Positions 43,769-52,885 of a stretch of DNA of 64,000 bases are shown piece by piece. Source of the stretch: Paracoccaceae bacterium (GTDB lineage: Bacteria; Pseudomonadota; Alphaproteobacteria; Rhodobacterales; Rhodobacteraceae). The notes below the pieces were generated by a model. That model ran no database searches, was not told the origin of the DNA, and was given only the letters and a program-made list of their open reading frames with translations. The stretch is taken from contig JANSYL010000001.1 in NCBI GenBank assembly GCA_024742455.1, positions 248,001-312,000 of the forward strand, given 5' to 3'. The position numbers and the translations under genes are program-made. Every line of letters begins with the position of its first letter. Position 1 is the stretch's first letter.

Positions 43769-44568
43769 GCGCTGCGGCCTGCATATTCGATCGGATGCAC
43801 CTCAAGCGCCGCCATCTGGTCAGGGGTCAGTGCGGCGAAGGGCAGCACGAAGGTGTGGATCGCGAAAAGCACCGCACCGGTGTCGGGCAGCCGTATCAGC
43901 ACCTGACGTTCCGATCGCAGGTAATCGGGCCGGGCGGCGGGGGTGACGCGCGGCTGCACCTCGGGGCGCGGCTGATACAGCGCGGGGTCGGCATATAGCA
44001 GCGCATTCTGCCGCCAGAGCGGCTGACCCGGACGCAGCGCATCGAACAGCCGCCGCACCCGGCGGGCCATATCCTCGGTATAGCTGGCGACAGGCACATG
44101 GATGCGCGCCAGCGGGTGGCCGATTTTCTCGGCCAGGGTCCAGCTTGCCGGAAAACAAAGGATCGCGTCGGTCAGCACCGGGTCCTGCCCCGGCGCGGGG
44201 CTGGAGAGGATGCAGAGATCGGCCTGCACCAGCCGCCCGGCGACCAGCAACGGATCATCGGCGTCGAGGTCCACTGTCACACCATCGGGCCGGGTCACGC
44301 CGCGGGCGTCACGGGTATAGCCGTCATCCAGCGTCTTCAGCACCAGCGCCAGAACCTCGGCCCGCGCCGCGCGTGTGTCTGGCCCCGCGCGGAACACCGC
44401 GTCACGGCGGGTGGCGATCAGGTCATCACGCAGCGCCATCTGCCCTGGGAACGCCTCATCCCGGATCAGCCAATCCGCCATGCCCAGTGGCTGCACCCCC
44501 GGAAGCCGCCGCGTGGCGGGCTGCATCCAGGGCGCGCTGGGCAGACGGTCGTGCAGGACATGCTCCAT
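43765..44568 (-). CDS. DUF3445 haem-dependent oxidative N-demethylase-like protein
   Basis: A 267-residue soluble protein of the DUF3445 family, which includes haem-dependent oxidative N-demethylase and the DmmA subunit of dimethylamine monooxygenase. Recognisable parts are LQADLCILSS-like VQADLCILSSPAPG, CFPASWTLAEKIGHPLARIH and YLRSERQVLIRLPDTGAVLF. No dmmB or dmmC partners are adjacent. It overlaps the methyltransferase gene by four bases and is divergent from dddP. Confidence 0.85.
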   Translation of the reverse strand: MEHVLHDRLPSAPWMQPATRRLPGVQPLGMADWLIRDEAFPGQMALRDDLIATRRDAVFRAGPDTRAARAEVLALVLKTLDDGYTRDARGVTRPDGVTVDLDADDPLLVAGRLVQADLCILSSPAPGQDPVLTDAILCFPASWTLAEKIGHPLARIHVPVASYTEDMARRVRRLFDALRPGQPLWRQNALLYADPALYQPRPEVQPRVTPAARPDYLRSERQVLIRLPDTGAVLFAIHTFVLPFAALTPDQMAALEVHPIEYAGRSA

Positions 44569-44656
44569 TTCCGACAGGTTCCATGCCGCATCCGGGCGCG
44601 CAAGCCCCCTTGGGCAGGGTCACGCTGAGCCATTGGCTGGCAAGGAGTGCCGCATC

Positions 44657-46000
44657 ATGAACACCAGCTTTCGCCGCGATATCCGCAAGATCGACCCGAC
44701 GCGGGGTGTGATGCTGGACGATGGCACCCTGAACGACCAGGACCGGGTCGAGATCGGGCCGACGCAGCTGGCTTATGGTGAATGGGCGGCGGCGGGGCTG
44801 ACCCTGCCCGACCTGCCCGCGATGCGGGCCTACAGGCTGAACCGGCTGGTCGATGCGTTGCAGGCGCGCGACTGGGGCGGGGTGCTGATGTTCGACCCCT
44901 TGAACATCCGCTATGCCACCGACACCACCAACATGCAGATCTGGAACACCCATAACCCGTTCCGCGCCTGCCTTGTCTGCGCCGACGGGCACATGGTGCT
45001 GTGGGAATACAAGAACGCCCCCTTCCTGGCCGATCACAACCCGCTGGTGCGCGAGGTGCGGTCGGGGGCGTCGATGTTCTATTTCTCGGTCGGCGACCGC
45101 ACCGATCAGGCCGCTGCCGGGTTCGCTGCCCAGGTGGCCGAGATCATGGCCGCCCATGCGGGCCGCAACCGGCGGCTTGGCGTCGACAAGATCATGCTGA
45201 AAGGCGCGCGGGCGTTGGAGGCGCTGGGTTTCACCATCGAGGAAGGCGAGGAGCTGACCGAACATGCCCGGTCGATCAAGGGCCCCGATGAAATCCTGGC
45301 CATGCGCTGCGCCGTCGATGCCTGCCAGAGGTCGCTGGCCGCGATGGAGGCGGCGATCGAGCCCGGCAAGTCGGAGGATGAGATCTGGTCCGTGCTGCAT
45401 GCCGAAAACATCCGGCGCGGCGGCGAATGGATCGAAACGCGCCTGTTCGCCTCCGGCCCCCGGACCAACCCCTGGTTCCAGGAATGCGGGCCGCGCGTGG
45501 TTCAGGAGAACGAGATCTGCGGCCTCGATACCGATCTGGTGGGCTGTTACGGCATCTGCGTCGATATCAGCCGGACATGGTGGACCGGCCCCGGAAAACC
45601 CCGCCCCGACATGATCGCGGCGATGCAGCATGCGCATGAGCATATCATGACCAACATGGACCTCTGCCGTCCCGGCGTGCCGCTGCGGGACCTGGTGTTC
45701 AAGGGTCACCAGCTGGATGCGAAATACGACAAGCGGAAATATTCCTGCCGCTTCCACGGCGTGGGGCTGTGTGATGAATGGCCCCATATCGATTATCCCG
45801 ACCATTACACCGAAGGCGCGTTCGAAGCGGTGCTGGAACCCGGCATGACGCTGTGTGCCGAGGCGCTGGTGGGCGAGGAAGACGGCGATTTCTGCATCAA
45901 GCTGGAAGATCAGATCCTGATCACCGAGGCCGGGTATGAGAACCTGACGAGCTACCCGTTCGATGCGGCATTGATGGGGGTGAGCGGCGGTTCGGCATAG
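44657..46000 (+). CDS. dddP: DMSP lyase DddP
   Basis: A 447-residue M24-fold enzyme that cleaves dimethylsulfoniopropionate to dimethyl sulfide and acrylate. All six metal ligands of the Ruegeria enzyme align with a constant offset of four: D291, D293, D303, H367, E402 and E417. The proposed catalytic Asp is D373 in GVGLCDEW. The segment NMQIWNTHNPFRAC is also characteristic. AAGGAG precedes the ATG. Members of the wider M24 family that hydrolyse peptides lack this exact pattern. Confidence 0.9.
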   Translation: MNTSFRRDIRKIDPTRGVMLDDGTLNDQDRVEIGPTQLAYGEWAAAGLTLPDLPAMRAYRLNRLVDALQARDWGGVLMFDPLNIRYATDTTNMQIWNTHNPFRACLVCADGHMVLWEYKNAPFLADHNPLVREVRSGASMFYFSVGDRTDQAAAGFAAQVAEIMAAHAGRNRRLGVDKIMLKGARALEALGFTIEEGEELTEHARSIKGPDEILAMRCAVDACQRSLAAMEAAIEPGKSEDEIWSVLHAENIRRGGEWIETRLFASGPRTNPWFQECGPRVVQENEICGLDTDLVGCYGICVDISRTWWTGPGKPRPDMIAAMQHAHEHIMTNMDLCRPGVPLRDLVFKGHQLDAKYDKRKYSCRFHGVGLCDEWPHIDYPDHYTEGAFEAVLEPGMTLCAEALVGEEDGDFCIKLEDQILITEAGYENLTSYPFDAALMGVSGGSA

Positions 46001-46005
46001 CCGAT

Positions 46006-46026
46006 GAAGGGTCCAGTGGACCCTTC
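46006..46026 (+). terminator. Hairpin after dddP
   Basis: GAAGGGTCC and GGACCCTTC form a perfect 9-bp stem around AGT, beginning 6 bases after the dddP stop. No T-run follows on either strand, so it is a weak or Rho-aided terminator, or an mRNA-stabilising end. Confidence 0.5.
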
Positions 46027-46100
46027 AAGCCGCGAACGGGCGGAGCCCAGGGACCAGCGGCGTTTTGGGGGCGCTGCCCCCGGCGCTGCGCGCCTCCCCC

Positions 46101-46125
46101 GGAGGTATTTCCGGCAAGAAGAAGG
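46101..46125 (+). repeat. Dispersed intergenic repeat core, copy 3
   Basis: It reads GGAGGTATTTCCGGCAAGAAGAAGG, matching copies at 24877-24900 (minus) and 30351-30375 (plus). Here it is preceded by a GC-rich block (46068-46100) with short self-complementary parts, which may be the full repeat unit. Confidence 0.6.
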
Positions 46126-46344
46126 CGGGGCGCGCGGAGCAGGTCAGTGGACGGCGCATCGGGTGAACCGGCGCGGCGGCAGGCGCCTTCGCCCGATCCG
46201 TCCCCGAGACCGGCCTTTTGTCTGCCTCGCAAAGCCCGCCCCCTCACCCCGTGACACGAGGCCGTGACAGAACCGACACATGGGTTGTGACGCGGGGCCG
46301 GGCGGCCCATCCTCGGCGGGTCCGTGATCCGAAAGGCCCTGACC

Positions 46345-47577
46345 ATGCCCAGCGAACGTTTCACCTTTCCCGGCCATTCCGGGGCCGAATTGTCGGCCCG
46401 GCTGGACCTGCCCGACGGGCCGCATCTGGCGACCGCGCTGATGGCGCATTGCTTTACCTGCGGCAAGGACATCCCCGCCGCGCGGCGTATCTCGGCCCGG
46501 CTGGCGGCGATGGGGATCGCGGTGCTCAGGTTCGACTTCACCGGGCTCGGGCATTCGGAGGGGGAGTTCGAGAACACCTCCTTCACCTCCAACGTCGCCG
46601 ATCTGCATGCGGCGGCACAGGCGCTCAAGGCGCGTGGCATGGCGCCGTCGCTTCTGATCGGGCATTCGCTGGGGGGCGCGGCGGTGCTGCGCGCAGGCGG
46701 CGAGATGGACAGCGTGAAGGCCATCGCCACCATCGGCGCGCCCTTCGACCCCGGCCATGTTACCCATAATTTCGACGATGCACTGGACCGGATCGCCGCC
46801 GAGGGCGCGGGAGAGGTTGTGCTGGGCGGGCGGGCCATCCGCATCGGGCAGGGCTTCGTCGAGGATGTTCGCGCCGAGGCGCTGGGCCCCGCGATCGGGG
46901 GGCTCAAAAAGGCGCTGCTGGTTCTGCATGCGCCGCGCGATGATTACGTGGGCATCGAGAACGCGACGCAGATCTTCATGGCGGCGAAACACCCGAAAAG
47001 CTTCGTCACCCTTGATGAGGCCGACCATCTGCTGACCGATCCGGCCAATGCCGAATACGCCGCCGAGGTGATCGCGGCCTGGGCCGGGCGATACCTTGAC
47101 CTGGCCGCCCCGGCCCCGCCGCCGGGCGCGCCCGAAGGCGTGACCCGCGTCAGCGAGGCCGACCCGGACGGGTTCCTGCAAGATGTGCAGGCGGGGCCGC
47201 ATCACCATGCGCTGGCCGATGAACCGCTGGGCTATGGCGGCACCAACAAGGGGATGACCCCCTATCAGTTCCTGGCCGCTGGTCTGGGGGCCTGCACCGC
47301 GATGACGATGCGGATGTATGCGCGGAAAAAGAAGCTGCCGCTGACCCATGTCTCGGTCGATGTGCTGCATGACCGGGTGCATGCGCAGGATGCCGATGGG
47401 CGCAACACCCCGCTCGACACCTTCACCCGTCGGATCACGATCGAAGGGGACCTAGCGGAAGATCAGGTGCAATCGCTGCTGGAGATCGCCGATAAATGCC
47501 CCGTTCACCGCACTCTGGAGCGCGGCGCGCGGGTTATCACGGAGCGTGTTGAAGCGGCAGCATCGGGGACGACTTGA
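46345..47577 (+). CDS. Alpha/beta hydrolase-OsmC fusion protein
   Basis: A 410-residue fusion. The hydrolase half (1-250) has the nucleophile S108 in LIGHSLGGAA and a late His in DEADHLL. The OsmC half (about 265-405) has the redox cysteines C317 in GLGACTAMT and C385 in DKCPVHRTL, typical of organic hydroperoxide-reducing OsmC/YhfA proteins. The start at 46345 is preferred to a GTG at 46324. The 3' end overlaps the convergent Lrp-type gene by 41 bases. Confidence 0.9.
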   Translation: MPSERFTFPGHSGAELSARLDLPDGPHLATALMAHCFTCGKDIPAARRISARLAAMGIAVLRFDFTGLGHSEGEFENTSFTSNVADLHAAAQALKARGMAPSLLIGHSLGGAAVLRAGGEMDSVKAIATIGAPFDPGHVTHNFDDALDRIAAEGAGEVVLGGRAIRIGQGFVEDVRAEALGPAIGGLKKALLVLHAPRDDYVGIENATQIFMAAKHPKSFVTLDEADHLLTDPANAEYAAEVIAAWAGRYLDLAAPAPPPGAPEGVTRVSEADPDGFLQDVQAGPHHHALADEPLGYGGTNKGMTPYQFLAAGLGACTAMTMRMYARKKKLPLTHVSVDVLHDRVHAQDADGRNTPLDTFTRRITIEGDLAEDQVQSLLEIADKCPVHRTLERGARVITERVEAAASGTT

Positions 47578-48010
47578 TTTCCTCCATGCTGAGCAGCGCG
47601 GTGACGTTGTAGATCCGCACCTCGGAAATCAGCGCCTGGTAGAACTCGTCATAGGCGCGGGCATTCCTGACCCGGACCTTGAGGATGTAGTCGATGTCGC
47701 CCGCCAGCCGGTGGGCCTCCTGCACTTCGGGCCTTGACCTGAGGGCGGCGAGGAACCGGTCCTGCCAGGCGGCCTCATGCTCGGAGGTGCGGATCAGGAC
47801 GAAGAAACAAGCCTCGAACCCGAGCGCTTCGGCATCGAGCAGGACGGTCTGCTGGCCGATCACCCCCGCCTCGCGCAGCTTGCGGATGCGCGACCAGACC
47901 GGCGTCTTGGACGAGCCGACGATTCTGGCGATCTCGTCGAGGGACCGGCTGGCATCCTCCTGCAGGGCGGCGAGGATTTTCCGGTCGAGGGCGTCGATCT
48001 GGACGGGCAT
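47537..48010 (-). CDS. Lrp/AsnC family regulator
   Basis: A 157-residue regulator. The helix-turn-helix LDEIARIVGSSKTPVWSRIRKL (about 25-46) is followed by a RAM-type ligand domain with LRSRPEVQEAHRLAGDIDYILKV. It is divergent from cysG with 139 bases between starts, so it may control the sulfate assimilation operon. The amino-acid effector is not deducible. An N-terminal extension to 48151 is rejected because the homologous start is MPVQIDALDRKIL. Confidence 0.9.
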   Translation of the reverse strand: MPVQIDALDRKILAALQEDASRSLDEIARIVGSSKTPVWSRIRKLREAGVIGQQTVLLDAEALGFEACFFVLIRTSEHEAAWQDRFLAALRSRPEVQEAHRLAGDIDYILKVRVRNARAYDEFYQALISEVRIYNVTALLSMEEIKSSPMLPLQHAP

Positions 48011-48149
48011 TTGGCAGGGTCTTTCCGCGCGAAACAATGGGTATGGCTTCAGGCTCCATAACGAACGCATGTTCCTTTTTGCAAGCGATACCTGCCCATT
48101 TGGAGGAAATTGTTCTATCCCGGACCCGAAGCAGCGCCGAGGGTTCCCC

Positions 48150-49559
48150 ATGGATCACTTTCCCATCTTCCTTGCCGTCGCAGGCCGCCGGATCACCGTA
48201 TCGGGGGGCGGCGAGGCGGCTTTGGCCAAGCTGCGGCTGCTGATGAAGACCACCGCGCATGTGAACGTGTTCGCCGCCGATCCGGCGCCCGAGGTCGTGG
48301 CGCTGGCCGAAGCGGGGCGCATCCGTCTGACCCGGCGCGCGCTGGAACCCGGCGATGCGCTGTGCAGCGTGGCGTTCTACGCGGCCAATGACGACGATGC
48401 CGAGGATGCGCGGGTCACACGCCTTGCGCAGGCTGACGGGGCGCTGACCAACCGGGTCGACAACCTGGAGGAAAGCCAGTTCATCACGCCCGCCATCGTC
48501 GACCGTGACCCGGTAACGGTGGCCATCGGAACCGAGGGTGCGGCGCCGGTTCTGGCCCGACGCATCAAGGCCGATCTCGAGGAACGGCTGCCCGCATCGC
48601 TGGGGCCTCTGGCGCTGGTGGGCAAGGGGTTCCGCAAAATGGCCGAGGCTCTGCCGATGGGCCGCGTTCGGCGCGATTTCTGGTCGGCCTATTACGACGC
48701 GGCGGGCCCGGCGGCGCTTGCCGACGGTGGCGTCGAGGCGTTGGAACCGGCCCTGAAACGCCTGCTTCAGACGCATCTGAACGCCGAGGCGCGGCCCGGG
48801 CGCGTTGATCTGGTGGGCGCCGGGCCGGGCGACCCGGACCTGATGACGCTGAAAGCGCGCAAGGCCCTGGATGCCGCCGATGTGGTGATCCACGACCGGC
48901 TGGTGGCCCCGCCGATCCTGGAACTGGCGCGGCGCGAGGCAGTGCTGATCGATGCGGGCAAGAAAGGGTTCGGCGCGCAGATGGCGCAAGAAGATATCTG
49001 CGACCTGATGCTGGCCCATGCAAGGGAAGGCGCGCAGGTGGTGCGGCTGAAGGCGGGGGACCCGACCGTCTATGCGCGGCTGGATGAGGAAATCGCGGCG
49101 CTGGAGGCGGCGGGGATCGCGTGGTCCATCGTGCCGGGCCTGACGGCGGCCGGCGCGGCGGCGGCGCAGATCGGCCAGTCGCTGACCCGTCGTGGCCGGA
49201 ATTCCTCGCTCAGGTTTCTGACCGGCCATGATGTCGACGGCTTCGCCGAACAGGACTGGCGGGCGCTCGCGCGGACCGGCACGGTCGCCGCGATCTACAT
49301 GGGCGCGCGCGGGGCGCGGTTCATCCAGGGGCGGCTTTTGATGCATGGCGCCGACCCGGACACGCCGGTGACAGCTGTGGAAAACGCCAGCCGCACGGAC
49401 GCAAGGGTGATCGCCACGCGTCTGGCCGACCTGCCCACGGCCCTTGATGCGGCCGCCCCGGACGGTCCGGTGATCCTGCTTTACGGGCTTGCCCCGCGCG
49501 CGGCCGCCGCCGCCCTGCCCCTGCCCCACAGCCAATTCCAGCTTGAGGAGCGCGCCTGA
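48150..49559 (+). CDS. cysG: Sirohaem synthase CysG
   Basis: A 469-residue multifunctional enzyme. The N-terminal SirC/Met8-like dehydrogenase-ferrochelatase part (1-210) begins MDHFPIFLAVAGRRITVSGG. The C-terminal uroporphyrinogen III methyltransferase (about 215-455) has VGAGPGDPDLMTLKARKAL and VVRLKAGDPTVYARL. It makes the sirohaem needed by sulfite reductase, encoded two genes on. The NAD motif of the first domain reads SGGGEAAL. It is longer upstream in open reading, but that overlaps the divergent promoter. Confidence 0.95.
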   Translation: MDHFPIFLAVAGRRITVSGGGEAALAKLRLLMKTTAHVNVFAADPAPEVVALAEAGRIRLTRRALEPGDALCSVAFYAANDDDAEDARVTRLAQADGALTNRVDNLEESQFITPAIVDRDPVTVAIGTEGAAPVLARRIKADLEERLPASLGPLALVGKGFRKMAEALPMGRVRRDFWSAYYDAAGPAALADGGVEALEPALKRLLQTHLNAEARPGRVDLVGAGPGDPDLMTLKARKALDAADVVIHDRLVAPPILELARREAVLIDAGKKGFGAQMAQEDICDLMLAHAREGAQVVRLKAGDPTVYARLDEEIAALEAAGIAWSIVPGLTAAGAAAAQIGQSLTRRGRNSSLRFLTGHDVDGFAEQDWRALARTGTVAAIYMGARGARFIQGRLLMHGADPDTPVTAVENASRTDARVIATRLADLPTALDAAAPDGPVILLYGLAPRAAAAALPLPHSQFQLEERA

Positions 49560-49858
49560 TGCCCCGCCCGTTCACCCCCAAGGTCCTGACCGCCAATGAC
49601 CTGATACTGGGCGATGTCGTCTACATGACCGCCGATGGCGGATGGACCCGCCGCCACGCCGAGGCCGAGTTGATCGAGGATGCCGCGACGGCGGACCTGA
49701 AGCTCCTGGATGCCGAGGCGCGGGGGCATGAGGTGGTGGGGGCCTATCTGGCCGATGCGGTGGCCGGGCTGCGCGGCCCCGAACCCGTTCATTTCCGCGA
49801 GGCGTTCCGCACGCGCGGTCCGTCGAATTACCGGCACGGCAAACAGGAAACCGTCTGA
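49559..49858 (+). CDS. DUF2849 protein of the sulfite reductase operon
   Basis: A 99-residue protein of the DUF2849 family, found between cysG and cysI in many alphaproteobacteria. The start overlaps the cysG stop by one base (TGATG). VYMTADGGWTRRHAEAELIE and HFREAFRTRGPSNYRHGKQ are typical. Function is unknown; a role in sulfite reductase assembly or electron supply is plausible from position only. Confidence 0.9.
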   Translation: MPRPFTPKVLTANDLILGDVVYMTADGGWTRRHAEAELIEDAATADLKLLDAEARGHEVVGAYLADAVAGLRGPEPVHFREAFRTRGPSNYRHGKQETV

Positions 49859-49940
49859 AAGGACCGAGTTTTCCGGAAAACCCGGGACCGGCCAATCCTT
49901 CCCGAAGTATCGGCCGCGACAGGAAAAAGGCGAAAGCGCG

Positions 49941-51608
49941 ATGTATACCTATTCCGAGTTCGATGAGGCTTTCGTCCGCACCCGCGTGGCGCAGTTCCGC
50001 CGGCAGGTCGAGCGCCGCCTCGACGGATCACTGACCGAGGATGAGTTCAAGCCCTTGCGGCTGATGAACGGGCTCTACCTGCAACTGCATGCCTACATGC
50101 TGCGCGTGGCGATCCCCTACGGGACCTTGAATGCACGCAAGATGCGGCAACTCGCGATGATCGCGGAGCGGTGGGACAAGGGATACGGCCATTTCACCAC
50201 GCGCCAGAACATCCAGTTTAACTGGCCGAAACTGAAGGATGTGCCCGATATCCTCGACGCGCTGGCCGATGTCGGGATGCACGCGATCCAGACCTCGGGC
50301 AACACGATCCGCAACGTCACCGCCGACCATTTCGCAGGCGCGGCGGCGGATGAGGTGACCGACCCCCGCCCGGTGGCCGAGCTGATCCGGCAATGGTCGA
50401 CCGACCACCCGGAATTTCAGTTCCTGCCACGCAAGTTCAAACTGGCCGTAACGGGCGCCGCTCAGGACCGGGCCGTGACCGCCGCCCATGACATCGGGTT
50501 GCGGCTGGTCGAACAGGACGGGGTGACCGGGGCCAGGGTTCTGGTGGGCGGCGGGCTTGGCCGCACGCCGATGCTGGCCAAGGTGATCCGGGAATTCGTG
50601 CCCCTGCCCGACCTGCTGCCCTACCTGGAGGCCATCGTCGCGGTCTATAACCTGCTGGGCCGGCGCGACAACAAGTACAAGGCGCGGATCAAGATCACGG
50701 TGCATGAGACCGGGATCGATGAAATCCGCCGCCTCGTCGAGGAAGAATTCGCGGCGCGCAAACCGCTGTTTTCCGGCATCGATCAGACCCATCTGGCCGC
50801 CATCACCGCGCAATTCGCCCCGCCCGCCTTCGACAAGGGCGGGCCGGAGGATTATCAGACCTGGCGCCATGCCGACCCGGTGTTCCGCGCCTTCACCGAC
50901 ACCAATGTCACTGCCCACAGGCATCCCGATTACGCGATCCTGACCGTGTCGCTGAAGGCCCATGGTACGACGCCCGGCGATGCCACGGCGCGCCAGATGC
51001 GCGCGCTGGCCGATCTGGCCGAGCACTACGGCCATGACGAGCTGCGCATCAGCCACGAGCAGAACGTGATCCTGCCCCACGTGCCGAAGCGCCACCTGAA
51101 GGCGGTGCATGCCGCGCTGGCCGCCGAAGGGCTGGCCACGGCCAATGTCGGCCTGATTTCCGACATCATCGCCTGCCCCGGCATGGATTACTGCGCACTG
51201 GCCACCGCACGGTCGATCCCCATCGCCCAGGAGATCGCCACCCGGTTCGAGGCGCTGAAGATCGAGCACGAGATCGGTGAGCTGAAGATCAAGATCTCGG
51301 GCTGCATCAATGCCTGCGGACATCACCATGTCGGCCATATCGGCATTCTGGGGCTGGAGCGGAACGGGGTGGAGAATTACCAGATCACGCTTGGCGGCGA
51401 CGGGACCGAGACGGCCGTCATCGGCGACCGGGCGGGGCCCGGGTTCGGGGCCGATGAAATCATCCCCGCGGTCGAGCGATTGGTGCAGGCCTATCTTGAC
51501 TTGCGCGCCGATCCGGGTGAGCGGTTCCTCGATACCTACCGCCGGGTCGGGATCGCCCCGTTCAAGGCGGCGCTCTACACGGCCGAGGAGGCCGCGAATG
51601 CTGCCTGA
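49941..51608 (+). CDS. cysI: Assimilatory sulfite reductase haemoprotein
   Basis: A 555-residue sirohaem [4Fe-4S] enzyme that reduces sulfite to sulfide. The repeat GHFTTRQNIQFNW and the cluster ligands CPGMDYC and CINACGHH are intact. No flavoprotein CysJ is nearby; the fpr gene four genes on suggests a ferredoxin or FNR route. A related nitrite reductase is possible, but the operon with cysH and DUF934 supports sulfite. The start at 49941 follows a purine-rich stretch; it overlaps cysH by 11 bases at its end. Confidence 0.92.
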   Translation: MYTYSEFDEAFVRTRVAQFRRQVERRLDGSLTEDEFKPLRLMNGLYLQLHAYMLRVAIPYGTLNARKMRQLAMIAERWDKGYGHFTTRQNIQFNWPKLKDVPDILDALADVGMHAIQTSGNTIRNVTADHFAGAAADEVTDPRPVAELIRQWSTDHPEFQFLPRKFKLAVTGAAQDRAVTAAHDIGLRLVEQDGVTGARVLVGGGLGRTPMLAKVIREFVPLPDLLPYLEAIVAVYNLLGRRDNKYKARIKITVHETGIDEIRRLVEEEFAARKPLFSGIDQTHLAAITAQFAPPAFDKGGPEDYQTWRHADPVFRAFTDTNVTAHRHPDYAILTVSLKAHGTTPGDATARQMRALADLAEHYGHDELRISHEQNVILPHVPKRHLKAVHAALAAEGLATANVGLISDIIACPGMDYCALATARSIPIAQEIATRFEALKIEHEIGELKIKISGCINACGHHHVGHIGILGLERNGVENYQITLGGDGTETAVIGDRAGPGFGADEIIPAVERLVQAYLDLRADPGERFLDTYRRVGIAPFKAALYTAEEAANAA

Positions 51609-52359
51609 AGCCAGTGCACCCCAGCCCTTTCCGCCCGTATCGGCGCGCGTCGATGCCCTTAATGCGCGCTATGCGCATCATTCCGCCATCGCGGTGCTGG
51701 AACATGCGATGACCGACAGCGACACGGGCCGGGTCGCGCTGGTCACGTCCTTCGGGGCGGAATCCGTCGTGTTGCTGCACATGGTGTCGCTGATCGACCG
51801 GGCGACGCCGGTGTTGTTCGTCGATACCGAGATGCTGTTCGAGGAAACGCTGGCCTACCAGCGCGAGGTGGCCGACATTCTGGGCCTGCGCGATGTGCGG
51901 ATGATCCGGGCCTCGCGCACGCGGCTGGCGGCGCGTGACCCGTCGTGGCAGCTGCACAGGACCGATCCCGATGCCTGCTGCCACCTGCGCAAGACCGAAC
52001 CCCTGCTGCATGCGCTGGCCCCCTTCGACGCCTGGGTGACGGGGCGCAAACGGTTCCAGGGCACGACCCGCGCCACCCTCGATTTCTTTGAGCCCGAGGG
52101 GACGGACCGGATCAAGGTCAACCCGCTGGCCCATTGGACGCCGAAGAACGTACAGGACTACATGGCCAATAACGGCCTGCCCCGGCATCCGCTGGTCGCA
52201 AAGGGGTATCCATCGATCGGCTGCGCGCCCTGCACCACCCCCGTGGCCGAGGGCGAGGACCCGCGCGCCGGGCGCTGGCGCGGCACCCGGAAGGAAGAAT
52301 GCGGCATCCATTTCGTCGACGGACGCATCGTGCGCGGCCCGGTGGCCAAGGCGTCGTGA
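51598..52359 (+). CDS. cysH: Adenylylsulfate (APS/PAPS) reductase
   Basis: A 253-residue enzyme that reduces activated sulfate to sulfite. The four [4Fe-4S] cysteines (C127-C128 and C209/C212 in GCAPCTTP) mark the APS-using type, and the catalytic cysteine is C235 in EECGIH. SFGAESVVLLHM and VDTEMLFEETLAYQRE form the nucleotide site. The ATG lies inside the cysI end, giving an 11-base overlap. ATP sulfurylase is not in the window. Confidence 0.95.
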   Translation: MLPEASAPQPFPPVSARVDALNARYAHHSAIAVLEHAMTDSDTGRVALVTSFGAESVVLLHMVSLIDRATPVLFVDTEMLFEETLAYQREVADILGLRDVRMIRASRTRLAARDPSWQLHRTDPDACCHLRKTEPLLHALAPFDAWVTGRKRFQGTTRATLDFFEPEGTDRIKVNPLAHWTPKNVQDYMANNGLPRHPLVAKGYPSIGCAPCTTPVAEGEDPRAGRWRGTRKEECGIHFVDGRIVRGPVAKAS

Positions 52360-52410
52360 CCGGGGCTGCCGGCCGCGGCCGAATTTTTGGAAAGATGAAG
52401 GAGCGGGCGG

Positions 52411-52815
52411 ATGGCTGACACGGTTATCGTGCAGGATGAGGGGTTCGTGGCCGAGGACTGGACCGGTGGGTTCGATGGCGACCGGGCGCTGGATCTTGCG
52501 CCGGATGCAGATCTGTCGGGGCTTGAGGGGCGTCTTGGCGGGGTCGGGATGATCCGCATCGCCTTTCCCAAAAGCGCGGATGGCCGGGGCTTTACGCTGG
52601 CGCGGCGGCTGAGGATGATGGGCTATGCCGGGCGGCTGCGCGCCCATGGCCACGTTCTGGCCGATCAATACGCCATGGCGCGGCGATCCGGCTTTGACGA
52701 GGTGGAGATTTCGGCCGATCTTGCGGCGCGTCAGCCCGAGGACCAATGGCGGTTCCGCGCAGATTGGCGCGCCCATGACTATCAGTCGCGCCTGCGCGGT
52801 GCGGCCCTGACCTAA
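52411..52815 (+). CDS. DUF934 protein of sulfate assimilation
   Basis: A 134-residue protein of the DUF934 family, which is regularly coupled to sulfite reductase genes. IAFPKSADGRGFTLARRLR, GYAGRLRAHGHVLADQ and the ending DYQSRLRGAA are typical. Its exact role is not known. It lies 51 bases after cysH with AAGGAGCGGGCGG upstream of the ATG. Confidence 0.92.
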   Translation: MADTVIVQDEGFVAEDWTGGFDGDRALDLAPDADLSGLEGRLGGVGMIRIAFPKSADGRGFTLARRLRMMGYAGRLRAHGHVLADQYAMARRSGFDEVEISADLAARQPEDQWRFRADWRAHDYQSRLRGAALT

Positions 52816-52885
52816 ATCAAAGCCGGGCGCGCGCCCCCGACCTAGGCTGCGCCCCAACCGATCTGACAGGACCGAGCATAGCACC

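Larger units (their letters stand above)
46001..46344. other. 344-base gap between dddP and the hydrolase-OsmC gene
   Basis: The gap holds the dddP hairpin (46006-46026), then a GC-rich block GGGGGCGCTGCCCCC and the dispersed repeat core at 46101-46125. After 46140 I see no gene; GTGACA-type words recur at 46252, 46263 and 46281 but form no clear operator. Confidence 0.6.

Noticed and set aside
47775-49535. 586-codon minus-strand frame opposite cysG
   Set aside because: It is a shadow of the cysG frame; cysG has complete motifs and the operon context.
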